Part shown: positions 53,292 to 61,698 of the stretch, one piece after another
Numbering within the stretch: the stretch's first letter is position 1
How the letters are laid out: each line of letters starts with the position of its first letter
Assembly (NCBI RefSeq): GCF_004570385.1
Contig: NZ_SPQL01000012.1
Location: 62,001-126,000, forward strand
Direction of reading: 5' to 3'
Length of the DNA stretch: 64,000 nucleotides
Source of the DNA: Blastococcus sp. CT_GayMR19
GTDB taxonomy: Bacteria; Actinomycetota; Actinomycetes; Mycobacteriales; Geodermatophilaceae
Notes under the pieces: model-generated
Databases searched by the model: none
Told to the model about the DNA's origin: nothing
The model's input: only the letters and a program-made list of their open reading frames with translations
Translations under genes and position numbers: made by a program

Positions 53292-54107
53292 TCAGTGGTG
53301 GTGGCCGTGCCGGCCGAGGGTCTCCTCGCGGGTCGCGCCGGGTCGGGTCCACTGCGGCACGGGGCGGCTGGTCGGGCCCCAGTCGGCGTTCCCGTCCGCG
53401 TCCGAGCGCCAGTACCAGCAGATCGGCGCCCCGTGTCCACCGACCGGAGCACCGACCTCAGGGGCCTCGGGCCAGCCCTCGGGGTCGTCCTCCCACGCCT
53501 CGCGGCGGCCGTAGGGCGTCATGTCGAGCAGGCCGAGCGACCCGTCGGCCGGCTCGTTGCCCCGGCCCGTCGTGGAGTAGGTGAGGAAGGCGCGGTCGCC
53601 GTCGCGCAGGAAGCAGACGATGTGCCCCTCCTCCGTACCGATCGGCCCCTCGACGCCGCGCGCCGTGTACCAGGGCTGGGTGTAGCCCATGAACTCGACG
53701 TAGGGAGCCACCTCGTCCCACCGGCCCGAGGTCAGGACGGCGAACGAGACGCCGCGGGCGTTGAGGTAGGCGGCGTCCTTCATGTGCCAGAGGTTGAAGG
53801 TGCAGCCCTCGCACTGGCCCTGGTGCGGCGCGCCGTCGTACCACATGGAGTGGTAGACCACGAGCTCGTCGCGACCCTGGAACGCGTCGAGGAACGGGAC
53901 CGGGCCGTCGCGTCCGACGACCTCGGCCGTCCCGTCGACCTCCACCATCGGCAGCCGGCGGCGGGCCGCGGCGAGGGCGTCGCCCTCGCGGGTGTGGGCC
54001 TTCTCGCGGACCAGGAGCTCGTTCCGGGCGGCCTGCCAGGTGGCTCGGTCGACGACGGGCGGGCAGCCGGGCAGCGCGGTGGCCGGGTTCCTCGGCGTGG
54101 TCGTCAT
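53292..54107 (-). CDS. DUF899 thioredoxin-like family protein
   Basis: The 271-residue DUF899 protein has TWQAARNELLVREKAHTREGDALAAARRRLPMV, FLDAFQGRDELVVYHSMWYDG, and CEGCTFNLWHMKDAAYLNARGVSFAVLT with a CXXC-like pair (CEGC). It ends WYWRSDADGNADWGPTSRPVPQW. The fold is thioredoxin-like and the role is unknown, possibly redox. The ATG at 54107 has an excellent GGAGGACGCC ribosome-binding site. The His-rich C-terminus (GRHGHHH) could bind metal. Confidence 0.9.
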   Translation of the reverse strand: MTTTPRNPATALPGCPPVVDRATWQAARNELLVREKAHTREGDALAAARRRLPMVEVDGTAEVVGRDGPVPFLDAFQGRDELVVYHSMWYDGAPHQGQCEGCTFNLWHMKDAAYLNARGVSFAVLTSGRWDEVAPYVEFMGYTQPWYTARGVEGPIGTEEGHIVCFLRDGDRAFLTYSTTGRGNEPADGSLGLLDMTPYGRREAWEDDPEGWPEAPEVGAPVGGHGAPICWYWRSDADGNADWGPTSRPVPQWTRPGATREETLGRHGHHH

Positions 54108-54401
54108 GGCGTCCTCCGTGGGATCTCGTGCCGGGCCGCGTCGTCCGACGTCCCGCGACACCAGGACGGACCGGCGACCCGGCCGGAACTCATCGCGGCG
54201 GCGCGCTCGGCCGCAACGATGGGTGACAGGCCCGTGTCTGCGCGGTTCCGACCCGGCGTGTTGCCCCACCCCCTGACCCCCCCTCGACCGGGTGACCTGC
54301 AACGGTAGGGAACGCAGCCACCCCTCAGGGCGTTGACCTGACCGAGTGGAGTGCAGCACCGTGGACTCCACGGACCGACCAGTCACCTCGAGGAGATGAC
54401 G

Positions 54402-55229
54402 ATGCCCAGCAGCAACCCGGCTTTCGGCCGGGGCTTCGCGAACGCCGGCAACGGCGGTCAGTACCCCGGTTGGGGTGCGCAGCCCCAGCAGTACGGCGCG
54501 CCGACCCAGTACGGCGCCCCGACGCAGTACGACCCGTACGCCGCCCCGGCGCCGTACGCGCCCCCGAGCACGCGCTACATGACGATGGACGACGTCGTCA
54601 CCAAGACGGGGCTGACCTTCCTGGTCACCGTCGCGGCTGCGGCCGGGGTCTGGGCGCTCCCGGGCCAGACGGGCTGGGGTCTCGCGATCCCCGCCGTTCT
54701 CGTCGGCCTGGTCCTCGGCCTGGTGATCGCGTTCAAGCAGATCGCGAACCCGGCCGCGACCCTCGCCTACGCCGCCGTCGAGGGTGTGTTCCTCGGGGCG
54801 ATCAGCGAGGCGTTCCACGACTACTTCGGCCAGGGCATCGTCACGCAGGCCGTGATCGGCACCTTCGGTGTCTTCGCCGGCATGCTGGTGGTCTACAAGA
54901 CCGGTGCCGTCCGGGTGACCCCCAAGTTCACCCGCTGGATGGTTGGCGCCATGGTGGGCGTCCTGGTCCTGATGCTGGCCAACATGCTGGCCGGCTTCTT
55001 CGGCGTGAACCTGGGCCTGCGTGACGGCGGCGCACTGGCGATCGTCTTCAGCCTCGTCGTGATCGGTGTGGCCGCGTTCTCGCTGCTGCTCGACTTCGAC
55101 ATGGCCGACGAGGCGATCCGTCGCGGCGCCCCCGCCAAGTTCGCCTGGTACATCGCCTTCGGCCTGCTGGTCACGGTCGTCTGGCTGTACCTGGAGATCC
55201 TGCGGCTGCTCAGCTACTTCCGCGAGTGA
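54402..55229 (+). CDS. Bax inhibitor-1 / YccA-family membrane protein
   Basis: The 275-residue protein has a disordered N-terminus with QYGAPTQYGAPTQYDPYA repeats, then the seven-helix BI-1 fold: MTMDDVVTKTGLTFLVTVAAA, NPAATLAYAAVEGVFLGAISEAF and LLDFDMADEAIRRGAPAKFAWYIAFGL. The acidic residues of DFDMADE suit the di-aspartyl pH sensor of this family. It probably conducts Ca2+ or protects against stress. The ATG at 54402 follows GAGGAG. A terminator follows. Confidence 0.93.
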   Translation: MPSSNPAFGRGFANAGNGGQYPGWGAQPQQYGAPTQYGAPTQYDPYAAPAPYAPPSTRYMTMDDVVTKTGLTFLVTVAAAAGVWALPGQTGWGLAIPAVLVGLVLGLVIAFKQIANPAATLAYAAVEGVFLGAISEAFHDYFGQGIVTQAVIGTFGVFAGMLVVYKTGAVRVTPKFTRWMVGAMVGVLVLMLANMLAGFFGVNLGLRDGGALAIVFSLVVIGVAAFSLLLDFDMADEAIRRGAPAKFAWYIAFGLLVTVVWLYLEILRLLSYFRE

Positions 55230-55249
55230 GCTGAACTAGTACCGACGAC

Positions 55250-55283
55250 GAAGGCCCGGTTCCCGCGAGGGGGCCGGGCCTTC
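55250..55283 (+). terminator. Terminator after the Bax inhibitor-like gene
   Basis: GAAGGCCCGG (55250-55259) pairs perfectly with CCGGGCCTTC (55274-55283) across a 14-nt loop, 20 bp after the stop codon. It has no long T-tract. Confidence 0.75.
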
Positions 55284-55295
55284 GCCGTTCGTCCG

Positions 55296-55386
55296 CTTTC
55301 GGTACCGAAAGCTGCCGCCCACGCCGACGCTTTCGGTACCGAAAGCGGCGGCGCAGCCCTTCGCTTTCGGTACCGAAAGCGAAGGG
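55296..55386. repeat. Three perfect GCTTTCGGTACCGAAAGC palindromes
   Basis: Copies are at 55296-55313, 55329-55346 and 55363-55380, at 33- and 34-bp spacing. The third extends to a 30-bp perfect palindrome (55357-55386). The cluster lies between the convergent Bax-inhibitor-like and thiolase genes and ends 7 bp before the thiolase stop. The 46-kb cluster has the same element with the same spacing. Confidence 0.92.
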
Positions 55387-55393
55387 CAGGGGG

Positions 55394-56614
55394 TCAGGAG
55401 AGGCGCTCGAGGACCATCGCCATGCCCATGCCGCCACCCACGCACATGGTCTCCAGGCCGAAGGTCTTGTCCTTCGTCTGGAGGCCGTTGATCAGCGTGC
55501 CGGTGATGCGGGCGCCGGTCATGCCGAACGGGTGCCCGACCGCGATCGCGCCGCCGTGCACGTTCAGCCGGTCGAGGTCGATGCCCAGGTCGCGGTAGCT
55601 CGGGATGACCTGCGCGGCGAAGGCCTCGTTGATCTCGACCAGGTCGATGTCCCCGATGCTCATGCCGGCCCGCTGGAGGGCCAGCCTGGAGGCGTCGACC
55701 GGGCCGTAGCCCATGATCTCCGGCGACAGGCCGGTGACCGCCGTGGAGACGATCCGCGCCAGCGGCGTGAGCCCGAGCTCGGCGGCCTTCGTGTCGCTCA
55801 TGACGATCACGGCGGCGGCGCCGTCGTTGAGCGGGCAGGCGTTGCCGGCGGTGGCCCGGCCGTCGGGACGGAAGACCGGCTTGAGCTGCGAGAGCGCCTC
55901 GACGGTGGTGCCGGCGCGGGGGCCGTCGTCCTTGCTGACGACGGTGCCGTCGGGCGTCGTGACCGGGGTGATCTCCCGGTCCCAGAAGCCGTTGTCGATC
56001 GCGGCCTCGGCCAGGTTCTGGCTCCGGGTGGCGAACTCGTCCATCTCCTGGCGGGAGACGTCCTTGAGCAGCGCGAGATTCTCCGCCGTCTGGCCCATGG
56101 CGATGTAGATGTCGGGGACGTCGCCGTCCTCGCGCGGGTCGCGCCAGCTGTCGGCACCGCTCTCGGCGACCTTGGCCACGCGGCTCTCGGCGTCGGCGAA
56201 GGCCGGGTTCCTGGTGTCGGGCAGCGAGTCGCTGTTGCCCTTCACGAAGCGGGAGACCATCTCGACCCCGGCGGAGATGAAGACGTCGCCCTCACCGGCC
56301 TTGATGGCGTGCATGGCCATGCGGGTGGTCTGCAGCGACGAGGAGCAGTAGCGGGTGATCGTCGTGCCGGGCAGGTGGTCCATGCCGAGCAGGACGCTCA
56401 CGACGCGGCCCATGTTGTAGCCCTGCTCGCCGCCGGGGAGACCGCAGCCGAGGATCAGGTCGTCGATGTCGGTGGGGTCGAGCGCGGGCACCTTGTCCAG
56501 GGCGGCACGGACGATGGTGGCGGTCAGGTCGTCGGGGCGCAGATCCTTCAGCGACCCCTTGAACGCGCGGCCGATGGGCGAGCGCGCAGTCGCGACGATG
56601 ACGGCTTCGGGCAT
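55394..56614 (-). CDS. Acetyl-CoA C-acyltransferase (thiolase)
   Basis: The 406-residue thiolase has the nucleophilic Cys90 in TRYCSSSLQTTRMA, the catalytic His in HGGAIAVGHPFGMTGARI and the second Cys in ETMCVGGGMGMAM. NEAFAAQ is intact. It either splits 3-ketoacyl-CoA in beta-oxidation or condenses acetyl-CoA units. It is annotated only as thiolase because the direction is unclear. The ATG at 56614 has GGAGGACCC upstream. Confidence 0.95.
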   Translation of the reverse strand: MPEAVIVATARSPIGRAFKGSLKDLRPDDLTATIVRAALDKVPALDPTDIDDLILGCGLPGGEQGYNMGRVVSVLLGMDHLPGTTITRYCSSSLQTTRMAMHAIKAGEGDVFISAGVEMVSRFVKGNSDSLPDTRNPAFADAESRVAKVAESGADSWRDPREDGDVPDIYIAMGQTAENLALLKDVSRQEMDEFATRSQNLAEAAIDNGFWDREITPVTTPDGTVVSKDDGPRAGTTVEALSQLKPVFRPDGRATAGNACPLNDGAAAVIVMSDTKAAELGLTPLARIVSTAVTGLSPEIMGYGPVDASRLALQRAGMSIGDIDLVEINEAFAAQVIPSYRDLGIDLDRLNVHGGAIAVGHPFGMTGARITGTLINGLQTKDKTFGLETMCVGGGMGMAMVLERLS

Positions 56615-56709
56615 GGGTCCTCCACGATGAGGCGGGCTCCGGACGGGATCGCCGGGCGTCGGTTCACCGCCGAAACTACTCCGGGGCCGTCCGCCCGGAG
56701 CTCCGTCCC

Positions 56710-57723
56710 TCAGCCGACGGCCGACACCTCCGCCGCCGCGACCTCCGACTCGCCGGGGGCGGCGATCTCCGGCGGGCGGCGTCGCCGCAGCAGCGCCCAC
56801 GGTCCCCACGGCCCGGTGTCGGAGCCGCGGACCTCCGCGGGCTGGACCTCGGTACCGGTACGGCTGGCCGCCCGCGCCGCGGCCTTCTCGATCGGCCGCA
56901 CCGTGCCGCGCCGGATCGGGCGCAGGCCGCGGTCGGCGGCGGCGGGCCAGACGCCCACGGCGTCGGCGACCGAGGGGAGCAGCACGGCGGCTGCCTGCGC
57001 GTAGCCCGCCGCGCTCGGGTGGAACTCGTCGCTGCTGAACATGCTGTGGTCGGAGGCGAAGGCGGGACCGAGCACCGAGCCCAGGGACACCGTGCGGCCG
57101 CCGGCCTCGACGACCGCGATGGTCTGGGCGGCGGCCATCTGCCGGCTCCACCGGCGGGCCAGCAGCCGCAGCGGCTGGGCGATCGGCCGGACGGTCCCGA
57201 GGTCGGGACAGGTGCCGACGACGACCTCGGAGCCGACGGCGGTGAGCCGGCGGACCGCGTCCTCGAGGTGCCGGACGGAGACGGCGGGCTTGGTGAACGT
57301 CGTGACGTCGTTCGCGCCGATCATGATCAGTGCGACGTCGGGCTTCACCGCCAGCACGCGGTCGACCTGCTCGTCCAGCTCGCGGGACTCGGCCCCCGTG
57401 ACGGCGACCCGCACCAGCCGGACGGGGCGCTCGGCCAGCTCGGCGAGGGCCGAGGCGATGAGGACGCCGGGGGTCTCCCCGGCCCGTTCGACACCCAGAC
57501 CGACGGCGGTGGAGTCGCCCAGCACGGCGAACACCAGCGGCTTCGCGCGTCCCCGCCCGTACACGCCGTCGCCGGAGGGGGGATCGGCCGTCGCCTTCCG
57601 GGAGTCGACCTTGCGGCGAGCGGCGCGGGCCTCCTCACGCAGGAGGGCGACCAGCGCGGCGAACCCGAGTCCGAGGCTGCCGGTGCCGGCCACGAGCGCC
57701 CGAGCAGTCGTCGCTCGCGTCAC
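56710..57723 (-). CDS. SGNH/GDSL hydrolase
   Basis: The 337-residue esterase/lipase-like protein has an N-terminal helix (ARALVAGTGSLGLGFAALVALL) that may anchor it. Block I is VFAVLGDSTAVGLGVERAGE (Ser in GDS), block III is IMIGANDVTTF, and block V is SSDEFHPSAAGYAQAA with the Asp/His dyad. It has a disordered, Pro/Arg-rich C-terminal tail of about 80 residues. The substrate is unknown; such enzymes deacylate lipids or glycans. The GTG at 57723 follows GGAGGCACC. Confidence 0.88.
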   Translation of the reverse strand: MTRATTARALVAGTGSLGLGFAALVALLREEARAARRKVDSRKATADPPSGDGVYGRGRAKPLVFAVLGDSTAVGLGVERAGETPGVLIASALAELAERPVRLVRVAVTGAESRELDEQVDRVLAVKPDVALIMIGANDVTTFTKPAVSVRHLEDAVRRLTAVGSEVVVGTCPDLGTVRPIAQPLRLLARRWSRQMAAAQTIAVVEAGGRTVSLGSVLGPAFASDHSMFSSDEFHPSAAGYAQAAAVLLPSVADAVGVWPAAADRGLRPIRRGTVRPIEKAAARAASRTGTEVQPAEVRGSDTGPWGPWALLRRRRPPEIAAPGESEVAAAEVSAVG

Positions 57724-57836
57724 GGTGCCTCCGCTCCGGTTCCTCGCGGACGACCCTACGGCCGTCCTCGCGTCCCGATCTCCTCGCCTGCTCGATCCTG
57801 CGATATGCAGGTTATCGGCGGTTTACGGTGTTCCCC

Positions 57837-59196
57837 GTGGTCGACTCCCTCGTACGTGTGACACAGGACACCGAGCTCGACGAGCGCGCGCAGCTCATCG
57901 TCGAGGTACTGGTCGAGGCCTTCTCCGATCTCATGGCGGCCGACGCGGACGCGTTCCGCACCAAGTTCCGGAAGATGGCCGCCGATCCGTTCGCGTTCTA
58001 CCGGGGCAGCGCGTGCCTGTTCTATGCCGACATGTCGACCATGGAAGACCAGTGGTGCGACGAACGGACGTCCCGGGTGTGGATCCAGGGTGACCTGCAC
58101 GCGGAGAACTTCGGCACCTACATGGACAGCGCCGGCCGCATCGTCTTCGACGTCAACGACTTCGACGAGGCCTATCTCGGGCACGTCAGCTGGGACCTGC
58201 GCCGCTTCGCCGCCAGCTTCGCGCTGCTGGCCTGGCGCAAGGCGTTCTCCGACGACGTGATCGGTGAGCTGGTCGGGATCTACCTCAACTCCTATCTGGA
58301 CCAGGTGGCGGCCTTCACCCGCTCCGACGAGGACCGCTCGTTCGCGCTCCTCAAGGACAACACCGACGGCGCGGTGCACGAGGTGATCCTCGAGACGGCG
58401 ACCCACACCCGGCTCCGGCTGCTGCAGCGGCTCACCGTCGTGGAGGACCACGAGCGGCGGTTCGCCGACCTGCCGCGCAACCGGCGGCTCGAGGAGGACG
58501 AGCGGGAGAAGGTGATGGCGGCGCTGACCCGACCGGGAGACGGTGACGCCGCCCCGGCGTCGGCGGGACATCGCCTACGACGTGAAGGACGTCGTCGGCA
58601 CCGGCGGGTTCGGGATCGGCAGCGCGGGCCTCCCCGCCTACAACGTGCTGCTCGAGGGTTACGACCAGGCGCTGGAGAACGACGTCGTCCTGTCGATCAA
58701 GCAGGGCAACGTGGCCGCCCCCAGCCGGATCGTGCAGGACGAGGAGATCGCCGCCTACTTCGAGCACCACGGCCACCGGACGGCGGTGAGCCAGCGGTCG
58801 CTGCAGGCCAACGCCTCGCAGTTCCTGGGCCACACCGAGATCGACGGCGTCGGGTTCGTCGTCGCGGAGCTGTCGCCCTACGAGCTGGACCTCGACTGGG
58901 AGGACCTGACCGAGCCCGACGACATCCGGCCGGTGATGGTGCAGCTCGGCAAGGCGACGGCGAAGCTGCACTGCGTGGGCGACGCCGACAGCGACCACAC
59001 CCTCGTGCCGTTCCAGACCGAGGAGGCGATCACCTCGATGATCGGCGACCGCCGCGAGGAGCTCGTCGCCGACCTCGTCACCTTCGCCCACGACTACGCC
59101 CGGCAGACCCAGGACGACCACCGCCGCTTCGTCGACGCCTTCCGCGCCGGCGCGATCCCGGGGATCAGCCCGAGCGGCGACCACCCGCCCGTCTGA
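57837..59196 (+). pseudogene. DUF2252 family gene with a +1 frameshift
   Basis: The first part (57837 to about 58530) reads VDSLVRVTQDTELDERAQLIVEVL ... VWIQGDLHAENFGTY ... FDVNDFDEAYLGHVSWDLRR ... REKVMAALT. It then loses sense. The remainder continues one base further on as RETVTPPRRRRDIAYDVKDVVGTGGFGIGSAGL to the stop at 59196. Removing one C from the CCC at 58528-58530 restores a single frame of about 453 residues, the family's length. The kinase-like DUF2252 motif QGDLHAENFG is intact. This is either a real mutation, a recoding site or a sequencing error. TACGGT lies 7 nt before the GTG at 57837. Confidence 0.8.
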
Positions 59197-59662
59197 CCGG
59201 CGGCGGCACGTCGGCGACCATGCCGACGTGCGGGCCGATGCCGGGCTTGTCGAAGGGCTCGGTGACCACCGTGAAGCCGAACCGCTCGTAGAAGCCGGCG
59301 GCGGTCACCCGGGCGTCGCACCACACCACGTCGCTGCCGCGGTCGGTCAGCCGGATCAGCCCGTCCACCAGCAGCGCCCGCCCCACGCCCGCGCCCCGGA
59401 GGGCGGGATCGGTGGCCATCCCGCGCAGCTGCCAGGGCGCCCGTGCCTCCGGCCGCCACGGGCACGGAGCGGGGGAGAAGCGGACGACGCCCACGACCCG
59501 CTCGTCGATGCGCGCGGCCAGGTGGAACGTCGCCGGGTCCTCGTCGCCGGCCCAGGTGATCTCCCCGCCGTCCGGCCGGAGGACCGACCGCCGCAGGGGA
59601 TGGGTGACCTCCGCGGGCACCTGGGCGACGGTCAGGGTGGCCCAGTCGTGGTCGGCGCTCAT
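59165..59662 (-). CDS. GNAT-family N-acetyltransferase
   Basis: The 165-residue protein has EVTHPLRRSVLRPDGGEITWAGDEDP, VGVVRFSPAPCPW, the acetyl-CoA loop LRGMATDPALRGAGVGRALLVDGL and VTAAGFYERFGFTVVTEPFDKPGIGPHVGM. Its substrate is unknown. The ATG at 59662 is chosen over an upstream in-frame start at 59695. Its 3' end overlaps the end of the convergent DUF2252 gene by 32 bp. Confidence 0.87.
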   Translation of the reverse strand: MSADHDWATLTVAQVPAEVTHPLRRSVLRPDGGEITWAGDEDPATFHLAARIDERVVGVVRFSPAPCPWRPEARAPWQLRGMATDPALRGAGVGRALLVDGLIRLTDRGSDVVWCDARVTAAGFYERFGFTVVTEPFDKPGIGPHVGMVADVPPPVRRAGGRRSG

Positions 59663-59674
59663 CCCACCAGTCTC

Positions 59675-59708
59675 CCCAGCGGCCGAAATGGCCATCTCGG
59701 CCGCTGGG
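59675..59708 (-). terminator. 12-bp stem-loop after the VWA gene
   Basis: CCCAGCGGCCGA (59675-59686) pairs with TCGGCCGCTGGG (59697-59708); the loop AATGGCCATC itself holds a palindrome. It starts on the base after the VWA stop and ends 13 bp before the GNAT start, so it probably separates the two transcription units. Confidence 0.72.
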
Positions 59709-61697
59709 TCAGTGCTTCCGACGGCCGCGGCGGGTGCGGAGGTAGTCGGCGACCACGTACTCGCCGAGCCGCTCGGGATCGGGCTGGAACACCCGGCCGC
59801 CGGCGCGCTCGGTGAGGTCGTGCACGAAGTGGACGAGGCCCGGGTCGGGGTCGAGGGCGAACACGTTGACCGTCGCGCCGGTGCGCGCCACCCGCTCGAC
59901 CTCGGCGACGGTCCGCGCGATCGTCTCGGGCATCGGCGGCCAGCAGAAGAACGGCGTCCCGTCGTCCTCGAGGTGCGCGGTCGGCTCGCCGTCGGTGACC
60001 ACCAGGACCACCGGCTCGGCGTCCCGGTGATGGGCGAGGAACCGCCGCGCCAGCATCAGCCCGTGCTGCAGGTTGGTGCCCTGGAGGGTGTCCACCGACA
60101 GCTCGGCGAGGGTCTCGGGCCGCAGCACCTGGGCGGTGGAGGAGAAGCCGATGATCTGGATGGCGTCCTGCGGGAACCGCGTGGTGACCAGCGAGTGCAG
60201 CGCCATCGCCGTCGACTTGGCCGCGCCCCACGTGCCGCGCAGCGCCATCGAGTACGACAGGTCGACCAGCAGCGCCACCGCCGCGCCGGTGCGCCGCTCG
60301 GTCTCGACCACCGCGAAGTCCTCGACGGCGATCCGCACGCGACGGTCGGACTCGCCTCGTGGCACACCCGCCGTCCGGAGGACGGCGTTGCGCACGGTCC
60401 GGACGACGTCGAGGGGCTGCTCGTCCCCGAACTGCCACTCGCGCGAGCTGCCGGTGAGCTCACCGGCGGCGCCGGCGTCGGCCACGTCGTGCTCGCCGCG
60501 GCCCGTCGCGTCGAGCTTCGCGAAGACCCGGCGCAGCGCCGTGGCGCCCAGCCGGCGGACCGCCTTGGGGGAGAGCTCGAGCCGGCCGTCGGACCGGTTC
60601 AGGTAGCCCTGCCGCTCCAGCTCGCGCTCCAGCTGCCGCAGTGCGGCGAGGTCGTCGACTGCGGGCCGCCCGAGGGCCCGCTCCAGCAGCTCCTCGTCGA
60701 CGTCGGCCAGCGAGGCGCCGGCGTAGCCCTGGGACAGCTGGTTGGACAGCGCCTCCAGGTCGGCCAGCTCGGCGACGGCGGTGGTGGCGTCGCCCATGCC
60801 GAGCCCCTGCTCGCCGTCGGGGACCTGGCCCCGCTGCCCCCACGGCAGGTCCGGCCGGGCCTGGCGCAGCGCGTCCTGGAGGTGGGCCATCTCGCTGGCG
60901 AGGCCCATGTCGGCCATGGTCTGCGCCATGAGATCGGCCAGCTCGGCCCGCTGGTCGGGGGACAGGCCGGCCATCATCCGTTCCTGCGCGGCGGCCCGGC
61001 GGGCGAGGGAGTCGATCAGCTCCTCGACCGTCTCCGGGTCGTCCGGGAAGAACTGGCCGTGCTTGTCCATGAACTCGCGGAACCGTTCGTCGGTGTCCTC
61101 GCCGCGGTTGTGCGCATCGATGAGCGCGGACAGGTCGGCGACCATGTCCTTGACCGCCTGCAGGTCCTGCTCGCCGGCGTTCTCGAGGGCGTTCTTCATC
61201 GAGGCGAACGAGCTGTCCAGCACCTCCCGCCGCAGCAGGTCCTGGATCCGCTCGTAGTTCTCCCGCGCCTCGGCGGACCGCCACGGGTAGTCCTTCAGTG
61301 CGCGGACGGCGCCTGCGGTGTCCTCGGGCAGCGCGTCCAACTCGGCCTCGGCGAGCCGGGCGGCGTCGTCGGGATCGGGGAAGAGCTCCCGCCGTTCCGC
61401 CGTCAGCGCCTTGTCGAGCAGCTCCCGGACCTCCTGGAGGGTGCCGTCCATCCGCCCGGCGGTGCGGGCCTGCCGCAGCCGGTCGCGCACGGAGCGGCGG
61501 AGCTCGTCGAGGCCGCGGCGTCCCTCGGTACCGCGACGCAGCAGCTCCCGCAGCGCCTCGCGGACCCCGCTGCCCGCCAGGACCGAGTCGCCGATCTCGT
61601 CGACGGCGTTGCCCAGGTCGTACGGGGGAGCGAGCGGGTCCGGGCCGCCGTGCCACCGCCCGTAGCGGTAGCCCCGGTTGCTGCGCGGCCGGTTCAC
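59709..61697 (-). CDS. VWA-domain protein partnered with a MoxR-like ATPase
   Basis: The 662-residue protein has a long helical N-terminal half (AVDEIGDSVLAGSGVREALRELLRRG onwards) and a C-terminal von Willebrand A domain at about 460-640. The MIDAS residues are visible (VALLVDLSYSMALRG, TNLQHGLMLA, VVTDGEPTAH). VWA/ATPase pairs such as RavA-ViaA work as metal-chelatase-like or chaperone machines. The ATPase gene lies directly upstream with a 1-bp gap, so the two are co-expressed. The start is the ATG at 61697. Confidence 0.88.
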   Translation of the reverse strand: MNRPRSNRGYRYGRWHGGPDPLAPPYDLGNAVDEIGDSVLAGSGVREALRELLRRGTEGRRGLDELRRSVRDRLRQARTAGRMDGTLQEVRELLDKALTAERRELFPDPDDAARLAEAELDALPEDTAGAVRALKDYPWRSAEARENYERIQDLLRREVLDSSFASMKNALENAGEQDLQAVKDMVADLSALIDAHNRGEDTDERFREFMDKHGQFFPDDPETVEELIDSLARRAAAQERMMAGLSPDQRAELADLMAQTMADMGLASEMAHLQDALRQARPDLPWGQRGQVPDGEQGLGMGDATTAVAELADLEALSNQLSQGYAGASLADVDEELLERALGRPAVDDLAALRQLERELERQGYLNRSDGRLELSPKAVRRLGATALRRVFAKLDATGRGEHDVADAGAAGELTGSSREWQFGDEQPLDVVRTVRNAVLRTAGVPRGESDRRVRIAVEDFAVVETERRTGAAVALLVDLSYSMALRGTWGAAKSTAMALHSLVTTRFPQDAIQIIGFSSTAQVLRPETLAELSVDTLQGTNLQHGLMLARRFLAHHRDAEPVVLVVTDGEPTAHLEDDGTPFFCWPPMPETIARTVAEVERVARTGATVNVFALDPDPGLVHFVHDLTERAGGRVFQPDPERLGEYVVADYLRTRRGRRKH

Positions 61698-61698
61698 G

